From: Bartonella sp. M0283
GTDB lineage: Bacteria > Pseudomonadota > Alphaproteobacteria > Rhizobiales > Rhizobiaceae
Assembly (NCBI RefSeq): GCF_016100455.1
Contig: NZ_JACFSK010000001.1
Location: forward strand, 1,922,001 to 1,986,000
Length of the DNA: 64,000 nt
Reading direction: 5' to 3'
This document shows, one piece after another, positions 1 to 7,873 of this stretch (its first letter is position 1; every line of letters starts with the position of its first letter). The notes beneath the pieces are model-generated. The model was not told the DNA's origin, searched no databases, and saw only the letters and a list, made by a program, of their open reading frames with translations. The position numbers were made by a program, and so were the translations under genes.

Positions 1-227
1 ACCCCAATGCGCACACCTGTAAAAGATCCCGGACCGATATTGACGGCAATACGGTCGATAGATGACAGCTCTATTTTTGCTAGACTGCACGCCTCAATGA
101 TTTGCCCTATCAACTTTTCGGCGTGCCCTTTACCAATTTTTTCGCTTATGCGCGCGACAATGCTGCCGTCTTTCATCAATGCAACGGCGCAATTCAAAGA
201 AGCTGTATCTATGGCAAGCGTAATCAT
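1..227 (-). CDS. tsaB: tRNA threonylcarbamoyladenosine biosynthesis protein TsaB (partial, 5' end only)
   Basis: Reading the minus strand from an ATG at 227 gives 75 open codons running off the window edge. The N-terminus MITLAIDTAS is the first strand of an ASKHA-fold ATPase-like domain, and the stretch NIGPGSFTGVRIG is the conserved TsaB/YeaZ signature. TsaB is the non-catalytic partner that binds TsaD (with TsaE) to make the t6A modification at position 37 of ANN-decoding tRNAs in the cytoplasm. Only about a third of the protein is present, so its completeness cannot be judged. The plus-strand open frame over the same bases is a shadow. Confidence 0.85.
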   Translation of the reverse strand, partial: MITLAIDTASLNCAVALMKDGSIVARISEKIGKGHAEKLIGQIIEACSLAKIELSSIDRIAVNIGPGSFTGVRIG

Positions 228-1128
228 TTGCTGTCTATTAGACCATTGTTCACCGAAACAAAAGAACCGATAACCTTAAATCAATACGTTTTGAACTTTT
301 CTTGGCTGATAGATCAAAATGATCAAAAATTCTTTTTTTCAAAACGGGAACGAAATATGGCAAAAATCAACAAAAATTGCCGGGCGATATTTCACAAATT
401 TTATTTTCGAAGAGCTTGTATTTTTGTTTAGAACAAAAGCATCGGACTTGGAACAAAAATGTCAGGCAAAAATATATATGCAATGAAGAATATGAGGTGC
501 GACATTAGAAAAAGTTATCGTATTTAATATGTCATGCATTTTATATAAATTTTCGTATTGATTTTTAATTCTTTATAAAAATAACTTTTAAGTGATTTTA
601 ATAATTATAATTTTCAGAATTATATGAATATTATTTATTTATATAAATTGTTTTGTGTTTAAAATTGATCAAAAAATTATGTCCTATTTGGATATTTTAA
701 ATGATAAAATTCTCAAATTTTTTACGGCTGATCAATGAAACCTTGTTTTTCAGTCAATCAATAATTATATATCATTCATAATAATTTTCTATATTATATA
801 GAATATATTTTATATATAATAGCTATATCCCATTTTATCAATCGGCAAAATTTTTAGAATTAAAATAATTAAAAAATATAAGTTCATTATAATTTTTTAT
901 GAAACATCCATAAGTTTAGGTTATACAATTTATAATGGTAAAATATTTCCAAAATTAACTTATTTATTGTATATATTTGTTGTTGGATTATTTTTTATAA
1001 GGTGTATTCTATAAAGGCATCACCGCACTACCACTGGAACAGCTTGACACTGGTAGAAATTCCAAGCGGAACTTTCAGGCGTTTGGTGCGTTATATAGAT
1101 ACGCGGTTTAATTCAAGCGGAGATTATT
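228..1128. other. AT-rich intergenic region between tsaB and dps
   Basis: This 900-bp gap has no convincing gene on either strand. Positions about 440 to 1010 are extremely AT-rich, with long A/T runs and stops in all frames. Base composition becomes normal again in the last 110 bp before dps, where its promoter must lie. There is no perfect DnaA box or tRNA. It could be a transcription boundary, a nucleoid-protein-bound region or a decayed gene; the sequence does not decide. Confidence 0.6.
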
Positions 1129-1617
1129 ATGATTAAAACACACAAAACTCGTAACGACATGCCTTCAAATACAAAAACAACTGCCATCGCGTTGTTAAAC
1201 AAGAACCTCGCCACACTGATCGATTTGGCACTCGTTACAAAACAGGCCCACTGGAATTTGAAGGGGTCCAACTTTATTGGTGTCCACGAAATGTTGGATG
1301 GCTTTAGAGACGCAATTGACGAACACGTCGATATTCTCGCCGAACGCGTTGCTCAACTGGGCGGAACTGCTTTGGGCACTGTTCAAGAAGTTGCCGGTAC
1401 GTCCAAACTGAAAGCATACCCGACAGACATTTATAAAGTGCATGATCATCTCTTAGCCTTGATCGAACGTTATGGCGATGCTGCCAATGATATGCGCAAA
1501 GCAATTGACGAAGCCGATGACGCAGGGGATGCAGACACTGCCGATATCTTTACCGCAGCGTCACGTGAACTTGATAAGAGCTTGTGGTTCCTTGAATCAC
1601 ATGTTCAGGAAGCTTAA
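1129..1617 (+). CDS. dps: Dps family ferritin-like DNA-binding protein
   Basis: The 162-residue protein matches the Dps/miniferritin family over its full length. Dps dodecamers bind DNA non-specifically, oxidise Fe(II) with hydrogen peroxide and store ferric iron, protecting DNA in starvation and oxidative stress. The inter-subunit ferroxidase ligands are visible with family spacing: H41 in [10 protein letters not shown]53, D57, D68 and E72. The short polar N-terminal tail (residues 1-16) has several Lys/Arg and could contact DNA. The ATG at 1129 has GGAG six bases upstream; a second Met at residue 11 is a possible alternative. The gene stands alone and is followed by a strong terminator. Confidence 0.95.
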   Translation: MIKTHKTRNDMPSNTKTTAIALLNKNLATLIDLALVTKQAHWNLKGSNFIGVHEMLDGFRDAIDEHVDILAERVAQLGGTALGTVQEVAGTSKLKAYPTDIYKVHDHLLALIERYGDAANDMRKAIDEADDAGDADTADIFTAASRELDKSLWFLESHVQEA

Positions 1618-1652
1618 TTTCATTCTACCAAAAGAATGGAAATTCAGGATTC

Positions 1653-1686
1653 AAAGGAAGCAACCGCTGTTGCTTCCTTTTTTATA
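1653..1686 (+). terminator. Rho-independent terminator of dps
   Basis: An 11-bp perfect stem (1653-1663 with 1670-1680, arms AAAGGAAGCAA / TTGCTTCCTTT) with a 6-base loop is followed by a T run. It lies 36 bases after the dps stop. Confidence 0.9.
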
Positions 1687-2131
1687 TCCTCGACTGATAA
1701 CTATTTATTCAAGGCCTTGACTGATAACCTCCCTTTTCCCGCAATTTGACGCAATACCGCATATTAAAATTGTTGTGTTTTTGCTAAATCAATAGTCATT
1801 CATTACGCGGAAAACTGGCGAATTTGTCCGGCTTGATACCGCCTCATTCTAACCAATTCTCATGAACTTCAAGCGATAATGCGCCATTTGTTTTGCGTTG
1901 TTTTTTGTGAAGCCGAAAACTCTATCTGAATTCGACAATAAAAATTGCCAGGTTAACCGGTGCGAGGAATCAACGCACAACCGAGATTTTTAATTATCCC
2001 GCGCGACAGCACAAAAATTCCTCTAACGAAAAATTTCAGAAATCCGGATTTCGCTAAAACGATAATTTTCGGTATTCGCGACATAAAACGGAAAACTGAT
2101 GACGAGAGGAAAAGCTGTTGGTCATGCACGT

Positions 2132-2140
2132 TGTGGATAA
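2132..2140 (-). promoter_or_regulatory. Isolated consensus DnaA box
   Basis: TGTGGATAA on the plus strand is the complement of the consensus TTATCCACA. It is single, with no neighbouring boxes seen, so binding is possible but a role in replication is not shown. Confidence 0.35.
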
Positions 2141-2567
2141 TAGTGCTCTCCCATCGGGTGCTTGAAACAGCTTGAAAAAATATTACCGGGCTTGGAGGTT
2201 GAAAATTTTTGTCTCTCACGAAAACCAATGTCGCTTATCTGCGAAGATGATAGCCTATTTCTGTTGGGCTTCTAGAGGATAAGCAGGTTGCAACTATACC
2301 GTACCTGTTTTCCGCAGTTTATCTTAAATTCGAATTCATATTCGTCCCCCAAGGGAAATACCTTTTCCTCAATGCCGGAGCTAACGTGAGGTCAAGTCAG
2401 GCTCGCGGTATACCTAGCTTATCCGGCCTTATTTTTAACAACCAGTTCTTCCAACATTTGGGTAGAGCCGGCTGGACGAGAAAATTTCTGAAATTCGCTA
2501 ATGTTCGAGCCGGTTACTTTTTCGTTCCCTGAGTTGTCAGCAAGTCCATAGGGTGAGAGGCGAAGAT

Positions 2568-2617
2568 TTCCGGACACTCTTTGTATAGTGGTTTTTTCCG
2601 GACACTCTGTATAGTGG
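2568..2617 (+). repeat. Direct repeat, two copies of about 22-24 bp
   Basis: TTCCGGACACTCT-TTGTATAGTGG (2568-2591) is followed, four bases later, by TTCCGGACACTCT-GTATAGTGG (2596-2617), differing by a two-base deletion. A CGGACTTTGTCCGG palindrome lies at 2625-2638. The arrangement is reminiscent of transposon-end or operator repeats, but no transposase is present. Confidence 0.7.
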
Positions 2618-2849
2618 CGTTTTACGGACTTTGTCCGGCGTTGCGTTCCAGCATCTCACTGGACATTAACTAGTCTATTTGCCGAGGTCTTCGCATTGGC
2701 GTCCAAGCAGGGTCTAGCGAATCTTCGGCCGACTCATGGCAACTGTTTATCCGGAACTATGCTCTTGAGCGAAAAACCGGTTTATAGCCTTTTGTAAAAT
2801 AGCCTTTAGTTGAAAATTTAATCATTGTGGGCCGTTTACTAAGAACCAC

Positions 2850-2880
2850 AAAAAAAAGCCCCGCTTGGTAGCGGGGCTTT
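2850..2880 (-). terminator. Rho-independent terminator of the cyo operon
   Basis: A 10-bp stem (AAAGCCCCGC at 2855-2864 with GCGGGGCTTT at 2871-2880, 6-base loop) is followed on the minus strand by a U tract. It lies 28 bases beyond the cyoD stop. Confidence 0.9.
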
Positions 2881-2907
2881 CAACTGCTTAATTGTTACAA
2901 AATCGTA

Positions 2908-3363
2908 TTATTGCGCAGGTGTTGCCGGTGTAGCAGGAGCAGCCTCTTCGGTCGAAGGTGCAGCTTCTGTTGAAGGTGCAACCGGACTACCACCCGGAAC
3001 CTGATCAATAATATCAGGCTGAACAATACGGCCCGAACCGCCCATCATGTTGTAGTTCAAGTGAGAAATTGCCCACCATGTACCACCAAGAACGATGAAT
3101 ACGCAGAGCGCACCAAACCACATTGAGCCGACCATCCACTTCGCATCCGGACCTTCGTTGAGGTGGAGGAAGAAAACGATCTGGACGAATATCTGAATGA
3201 GAGCCATGCCAATGAGGTAGATAACCTTGGTGCTGACTGCCCAGTTATCAAGCATTCCCTGCATAACAGGAATGAATGATGCGAGGGTCAATATAACAGC
3301 CAGAATGAATCCGACCATGTATTTGCCGGTTGTTACACCGTGTGCTTCTTCATGTTCGCTCAT
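2908..3363 (-). CDS. cyoD: Cytochrome o ubiquinol oxidase subunit IV
   Basis: Subunit IV of the bo3-type quinol oxidase is a small inner-membrane protein that helps assemble subunits I and III. The 151-residue product begins with the family's cytoplasmic leader (MSEHEEAHG) and has three membrane spans at about 17-37, 44-68 and 80-103, with the usual FVQIVFFLHL in the second. Family members are usually about 110-130 residues; here the last 40 or so residues form a Pro/Ala/Thr/Glu-rich tail with no membrane character. The start codon overlaps the cyoC stop by one base (TAATG), implying translational coupling. It is the last gene of the operon; no heme O synthase or Surf1 gene follows. Confidence 0.95.
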   Translation of the reverse strand: MSEHEEAHGVTTGKYMVGFILAVILTLASFIPVMQGMLDNWAVSTKVIYLIGMALIQIFVQIVFFLHLNEGPDAKWMVGSMWFGALCVFIVLGGTWWAISHLNYNMMGGSGRIVQPDIIDQVPGGSPVAPSTEAAPSTEEAAPATPATPAQ

Positions 3364-4034
3364 TATAGTGCTCCCAAAAGATAGACGGCTGTGAAGACAC
3401 CAACCCAGATAATGTCAAGGAAGTGCCAGAAGATAGAAAGACAGGACAAACGAGTCTTGTTATCTTTATCCAAACCGTGACGGCCAAGATGCAAGAACAT
3501 CAATACCATCCAGATCAAGCCGGTCGTAACGTGAATACCGTGTGTGCCAACCAGCATGAAGAATGACGACCAATAAGCCGACAGAACTTCTTTACCGAAT
3601 GTGCGAACACCGGTTTCAGGATCAACACCCGCATAAGCATTCGGATCAAAGAAGAAAACATTTTCCTTCCCGAAGAGAAGCTCATGGAATTCATTCAATT
3701 CCATTCCAATGAATGCGAGGCCAAGAATGAAAGTAATAGCAAGCCAGGTTTTTACCCCGCCGATATTACCATTACGAACCTGCACCATTGCCAAGCCATA
3801 GGTGATTGACGAGAACAGCAGCAAAGCTGTTTCGCAAAGCACGTAATTGAGGCTGATGAAATCCTTACCGGCAGGTCCGCCGCCGTAAGCGGAGGCGAAC
3901 ACTGCAAATGTAGCGAACAGAGTTGCGAAGATGATCAGGTCGGAAAGGATATAAACCCAGAACCCGAAGACCATTGTCGAACTACCGTCGTGGTGGTTTT
4001 CCGCGTGAGCGGTTGTTACTGCTGTAGCGCTCAT
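3363..4034 (-). CDS. cyoC: Cytochrome o ubiquinol oxidase subunit III
   Basis: Subunit III of the heme-copper quinol oxidase. The 223-residue protein has five predicted membrane spans, beginning with FGFWVYILSDLIIFATLFATF and ending WHFLDIIWVGVFTAVYLLG, the COX3-family hallmark with its conserved WHFLD. It surrounds subunit I and probably supports proton uptake. The polar stretch LFGKENVFFFDPNAYAGVDPETG lies between membrane spans. The gene overlaps cyoB by four bases (ATGA) and cyoD by one, so the three are read as one unit. Confidence 0.96.
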   Translation of the reverse strand: MSATAVTTAHAENHHDGSSTMVFGFWVYILSDLIIFATLFATFAVFASAYGGGPAGKDFISLNYVLCETALLLFSSITYGLAMVQVRNGNIGGVKTWLAITFILGLAFIGMELNEFHELLFGKENVFFFDPNAYAGVDPETGVRTFGKEVLSAYWSSFFMLVGTHGIHVTTGLIWMVLMFLHLGRHGLDKDNKTRLSCLSIFWHFLDIIWVGVFTAVYLLGAL

Positions 4035-6049
4035 GCTTTTACTCCTTGTGCTTTAAGAACAGCGCTGAATTCGTCTTCAGTCTTCTGTACTTCTTCAGCC
4101 GAGATGTAATAGCCTGCATGGTTTCCATTAAGCGAATGAAGCAAAATGGTCAAAATGAAGCCAACGAACGTAATTACAGCCAGCCACCAGATGTGCCATA
4201 CGAGAGAGAAACCAAGTACCAACATCAACATGCCCGAAATAAAGCCTGCAATTGTGTTGGAGGGCATATGGATCTTCTCGAAGCCCGAGGTTTTACGATG
4301 CTCACCACGTTGTTTCATATCCCAATAGGCATCGTCTGCTTGAACGACAGGGACTGTAGCAAAGTTGTAAGCAGGAGGCGGGCAAGAGATTGACCATTCC
4401 AGAGTACGGGCATCGCCCCACGGATCGTTCTGTGTGATCGGCAATTTGCCTCTATGCTTGATGCCATACCAGATGGCGATCAATACCTGTAGAACAAAGC
4501 ACAGGATACCGAGAAGGATGATAAATGCACCAACAGCTGCTGTGATGAACAAAGGCTGCCAGCTTGGTTCGACATAGTGCTGCAAACGACGTGTTGCACC
4601 CATCAAACCAACTGCGTAGATCGGCATGAATGCTACGTAGAAACCGATGAACCAGCACCAGAACGAAGCAATACCCAATGCGCGGTTCGGTTTTACACCG
4701 AAAGCTTTCGGGAACCAGAACGCCAATGCACCGAGGTAAGCGAACACAACACCACCAAGAATTGTGTGGTGGAAGTGGGCAACCAGGAACAAGGAGTTGT
4801 GGAACTGCCAGTCTGCAGGAACGATCGAGAGCAGAACACCGGTAAGACCGCCACCAACAAAGGTGAACATCATACCCATGCACCACAACATCGGAGGTTC
4901 GAAACGGATGCGTCCTTTATACATCGTGAAGAGCCAGTTGAAGACCTTAACACCGGTCGGAATAGCAATAATCATAGTTGCAGTACCGAAGAAGGTATTA
5001 ACGGCTTCGCCACCACCCATTGTGAAGAAGTGGTGTCCCCAGACGAGGATCGAAAGGATCAAGATAACAAGGACGGCCCAAACCATCGAGGTGTAACCGA
5101 AAAGGCGTTTTGACGAGAATGTCGGAACGATTTCGGAAATGATACCGAATGCAGGAACAACCAGAACGTAAACTTCCGGGTGACCGAAAATCCAAACGTA
5201 GTTGATCCAAACCATTGGGTTACCACCGGCCGTATTGGTGAAGAAGTTCATATCAAGATAACGATCACCGGCGAGCAGTGCATAAGCAACTGTTAACGGC
5301 GGATAAATGATAAGGATAAGAACGTTCGAAACCAATGCGCACCAGCAGAACACCGGCATTTTCCACATTGTCATTCCCGGTGCACGACATTTGACGATAG
5401 TGGCAACAAAGTTGACGGCACCCATCGTCGTCGCAATACCGGATAGCTGCAGTGACCACAGATAATAGTCAACACCTGTGTCAGGGCTATTCAGCAATTC
5501 CGAGAAAGGTGGATACATCAACCAACCACCACGGCCAAAGTTACCGATGCCGAGTGAAATGTTGATCAGAATCGCACCGGCGCATGTAATCCAGAAGCCA
5601 AGGTTGTTGGCAAATGGAAAGGCCACATCGCGAGCACCGAGTTGCAGCGGCAGAACATAGTTCAAAATACCGAACAATAGCGGCGTTGCCATGAAGAAAA
5701 TCATGATTGTGCCGTGTGCCGAGAAAATCTGGTCAAAGTGATCAGGCGGTAGATAACCCGCAGTCTCAGATCCAAGCGCGAACGCTTGGTGTGTACGCAT
5801 CATGATAGCGTCTGCAAAGCCACGGACAAGCATGACAATTGCAAGGACGATATACATAATGCCGACGCGCTTGTGATCAACAGATGTGATCCAATTGCGC
5901 CACAATATTCCCCACCAGCCAAGCAGCGTAATAGCGGCAAGAATAACGACGGCCAATGCAACTACAACAAGGCAGGTGTAAAGGACGATCGGCTCATTCG
6001 TTAGCGCGTGAAACGCTCCGGCTACAGGGTCTGTAAGTCTTCCAAACAT
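4031..6049 (-). CDS. cyoB: Cytochrome o ubiquinol oxidase subunit I
   Basis: Catalytic subunit of the proton-pumping bo3 oxidase, which oxidises ubiquinol and reduces oxygen to water. The 672-residue product has the full multi-span heme-copper core plus extra N- and C-terminal helices typical of CyoB. Visible ligands are the His of FSAHGTIMIF (low-spin heme), the cross-linked His-Tyr motif WIFGHPEVY and the HH pair in VWGHHFFTMGGG for CuB, and VAHFHHTILGG for the high-spin and low-spin hemes. The quinol-binding region follows SVDHKRVGIMYI. It lies 80 bp after cyoA and overlaps cyoC by four bases. Confidence 0.98.
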   Translation of the reverse strand: MFGRLTDPVAGAFHALTNEPIVLYTCLVVVALAVVILAAITLLGWWGILWRNWITSVDHKRVGIMYIVLAIVMLVRGFADAIMMRTHQAFALGSETAGYLPPDHFDQIFSAHGTIMIFFMATPLLFGILNYVLPLQLGARDVAFPFANNLGFWITCAGAILINISLGIGNFGRGGWLMYPPFSELLNSPDTGVDYYLWSLQLSGIATTMGAVNFVATIVKCRAPGMTMWKMPVFCWCALVSNVLILIIYPPLTVAYALLAGDRYLDMNFFTNTAGGNPMVWINYVWIFGHPEVYVLVVPAFGIISEIVPTFSSKRLFGYTSMVWAVLVILILSILVWGHHFFTMGGGEAVNTFFGTATMIIAIPTGVKVFNWLFTMYKGRIRFEPPMLWCMGMMFTFVGGGLTGVLLSIVPADWQFHNSLFLVAHFHHTILGGVVFAYLGALAFWFPKAFGVKPNRALGIASFWCWFIGFYVAFMPIYAVGLMGATRRLQHYVEPSWQPLFITAAVGAFIILLGILCFVLQVLIAIWYGIKHRGKLPITQNDPWGDARTLEWSISCPPPAYNFATVPVVQADDAYWDMKQRGEHRKTSGFEKIHMPSNTIAGFISGMLMLVLGFSLVWHIWWLAVITFVGFILTILLHSLNGNHAGYYISAEEVQKTEDEFSAVLKAQGVKA

Positions 6050-6129
6050 TTTTCAACCCATATTAAATGAATTTCGGTTTGGAGGGGACGTTACCTTTCG
6101 AGAAGGTAGATGCCCCTTCCTCGATAATT

Positions 6130-7110
6130 TTATTTCTTCTGAACCACACCGGGATCAAATACGGAGCAGAGTTCACCCCACAGAGATTTCGCTGCAGCAA
6201 GTTTCATCTGATCTTCGTTGCAAGTGGTGTCTTTATCTACGCACCGGTTCACGATGCGATAGTATAGACCTTTTTCGACTTGCGAGAAATAGCGAACCTC
6301 AGCGTCTTTTTGCTTACCGGCAGTATCACCCATTTTTGGCGAATAGGAAAGCTGACGATATCCAGCACGATCAAGCGTTTCTTTGCTTTCACGAGCTTTA
6401 GCAATCCAGTTATCAAAACTTGCTTGATCAACAGAATTCCATTTGAAGTGCATTTCTGAGAAACCGTCGCCACTGTAATTGGCGGAAGAACCTTTGAATA
6501 CACCTTGACGGTCAGCAATAAGATGCAACTTCGCATTCATTTGCGGCATTGCATACAATACCGAACCAAGACGCGGGACCCAGAAAGCGTTAACAGAATT
6601 TTCCGAAGTCAACTGTACGAGGACCTGACGGTTCTCGGGCGCATAGATTTCGTTGATCGAAGCTACGCCATATTGCGGATAGATAAACAACCATTTCCAA
6701 TCGAGTGCAACTGCATCAATCTGAAGTGGTTCTTGTGCTCCCGCAACAGCTTTATCAATCGGCTTTGAGGGTTCCAGCTTATAAGTGAAATAAGCTGTCA
6801 AGCTCCCCAAAATAATAATAACAAGAATCGGAATCCCCCACATGAAGGTTTCCACTTTTTTGGAGTGCCCCCAATCCGGCAGATATTCTGCTTGGGTGTT
6901 GGTAGCACGATATTTAATTGCGAAAGCGACAACGGCGATCATCACGGGAATGACAATACAAGCCATTACGATAACGCATGTAGTAATCAATATTAGCTCG
7001 TGGCGCGCCACATAGCCCGCCGGGTAAAGAACATCAAATTCACAACCCGACAAGAGCAAAGCGGATGTTAAGACGCCCAGCAGCCCTGTTAGTTTACCAA
7101 AGTTCTTCAT
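6130..7110 (-). CDS. cyoA: Cytochrome o ubiquinol oxidase subunit II (lipoprotein)
   Basis: Subunit II of the bo3 oxidase. With the ATG at 7110 the protein is 326 residues and begins with a lipoprotein signal whose lipobox LLLSGC places the lipidated cysteine at residue 23. Two membrane spans follow (about 38-65 and 82-105), then a periplasmic cupredoxin domain (WKWLFIYPQYGVASINE...NSVNAFWVPRLG) which, as known for quinol oxidases, lacks the CuA cysteines. The C-terminus carries a charged COX-aromatic-rich extension. The frame is open eight codons further upstream, but AGGTAGGA lies just before 7110 and the signal peptide starts there. First gene of cyoABCD. Confidence 0.96.
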   Translation of the reverse strand: MKNFGKLTGLLGVLTSALLLSGCEFDVLYPAGYVARHELILITTCVIVMACIVIPVMIAVVAFAIKYRATNTQAEYLPDWGHSKKVETFMWGIPILVIIILGSLTAYFTYKLEPSKPIDKAVAGAQEPLQIDAVALDWKWLFIYPQYGVASINEIYAPENRQVLVQLTSENSVNAFWVPRLGSVLYAMPQMNAKLHLIADRQGVFKGSSANYSGDGFSEMHFKWNSVDQASFDNWIAKARESKETLDRAGYRQLSYSPKMGDTAGKQKDAEVRYFSQVEKGLYYRIVNRCVDKDTTCNEDQMKLAAAKSLWGELCSVFDPGVVQKK

Positions 7111-7381
7111 TCCTACCTGCCTCTTTATATGCATTGCATATTATTGCACGAGGGTATTTCTATTCATTCGTCACGGAAAAGCGGGCTTTTCCGCTTCTCC
7201 AACTTTCCCCGTCAGGCAGAATATTTGTCCCAAAAAGACATAGAAGCCCGACTTGGACTGACGTTGCCACAAAGACAATTGTGGCATCATCTAGGCAACG
7301 TCTTACTCTTTGGGTAAAAATTCGCAAGTATTTTGTCCCCCCCTGCGTCAATATTGCGCGGTTTTTCCGAAGATTTTTGAT
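7111..7381 (-). promoter_or_regulatory. cyo leader/promoter region with nested inverted repeats
   Basis: The 271 bp between aroQ and cyoA contain no gene. Two mutually exclusive hairpins overlap at 7260-7302: an outer repeat GACGTTGCC (7260-7268) / GGCAACGTC (7294-7302), and an inner one TGCCACAA (7265-7272) / TTGTGGCA (7279-7286). A further hairpin CGGAAAAGC / GCTTTTCCG sits at 7174-7193. None has a clear U tract, so they are not obvious terminators of aroQ and could instead lie in the cyo mRNA leader. Confidence 0.45.
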
Positions 7382-7819
7382 TCACAAATCGTGCTGAACG
7401 ATATATTCAACAGCGAACCGGTAACCATCACTTCCGCAGCCTGCAATAACAGCATCGGCTCTTTCCGATACAAAAGAATGGTGGCGATAAGCTTCTCTTT
7501 TGTGGATGTTCGACAAATGAACTTCTACAACCACCCCTTCAAACATTTTCAATGCGTCGAGTATGGCAATTGAAGTATGGCTATAGGCTGCCGGATTAAT
7601 GATTATTGCGACGCTTTTTCCGATTGCTGCCTGAATAAAGCCAACCAATTCGCCTTCGCAATTGCTCTGTAAAAAATCGACATCAACCCCATGTGAACGA
7701 GCGCATTCCCGCGTCATATTCTCAATGTCTTTCAATGTTTCATGTCCGTAAATTGCCGGTTCGCGTCGTCCTAAAAAGTTCAGATTGGGTCCATTGAGTA
7801 CTGTAATCTTTTTTACCAT
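7382..7819 (-). CDS. aroQ: Type II 3-dehydroquinate dehydratase
   Basis: Catalyses dehydration of 3-dehydroquinate to 3-dehydroshikimate in the shikimate pathway; the type II enzyme is a cytoplasmic dodecamer. With the ATG at 7819 the protein is 145 residues, the usual length. The signature VLNGPNLNFLGRREPAIYG near the start carries the flexible-loop Arg and catalytic Tyr, and INPAAYSHTSIAI and VEVHLSNIHKRE hold the substrate-binding residues and His. An in-frame start eight codons upstream is less likely because GAGGGA lies nine bases before 7819. In several relatives aroQ precedes accBC; here it is followed instead by the cyo operon. Confidence 0.95.
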   Translation of the reverse strand: MVKKITVLNGPNLNFLGRREPAIYGHETLKDIENMTRECARSHGVDVDFLQSNCEGELVGFIQAAIGKSVAIIINPAAYSHTSIAILDALKMFEGVVVEVHLSNIHKREAYRHHSFVSERADAVIAGCGSDGYRFAVEYIVQHDL

Positions 7820-7873
7820 TGTCGGTATTCCCTCTATATGCAAATGAGTTTATTTCACGTCTGCGAAATTTGC

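Larger units (their letters stand above)
1687..2849. other. Gene-free region between dps and the cyo operon
   Basis: This stretch of more than 1.1 kb has no open frame with coding character. Short frames at 1953-2228 (-) and 1960-2175 (+) overlap each other and resemble no family known to me. The region contains one perfect DnaA-box nonamer (2132-2140) and a 22 to 24-bp direct repeat (2568-2617). It may be the remains of lost genes or a mobile element. Confidence 0.5.

Noticed and set aside
7-273. 88-residue plus-strand frame at the window start
   Set aside because: It is the shadow of tsaB on the minus strand, whose translation carries clear family motifs.
1953-2228. 91-residue minus-strand frame (and the overlapping plus frame at 1960-2175)
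   Set aside because: They overlap on opposite strands, have no family resemblance and no ribosome-binding site.
2568-2638. Intact insertion sequence
   Set aside because: No transposase frame lies in the surrounding 1.2 kb; only short repeats remain.
4577-5113. 178-residue plus-strand frame
   Set aside because: Antisense to cyoB; composition rich in Thr, Asn and Glu is what a shadow of a membrane protein gives.
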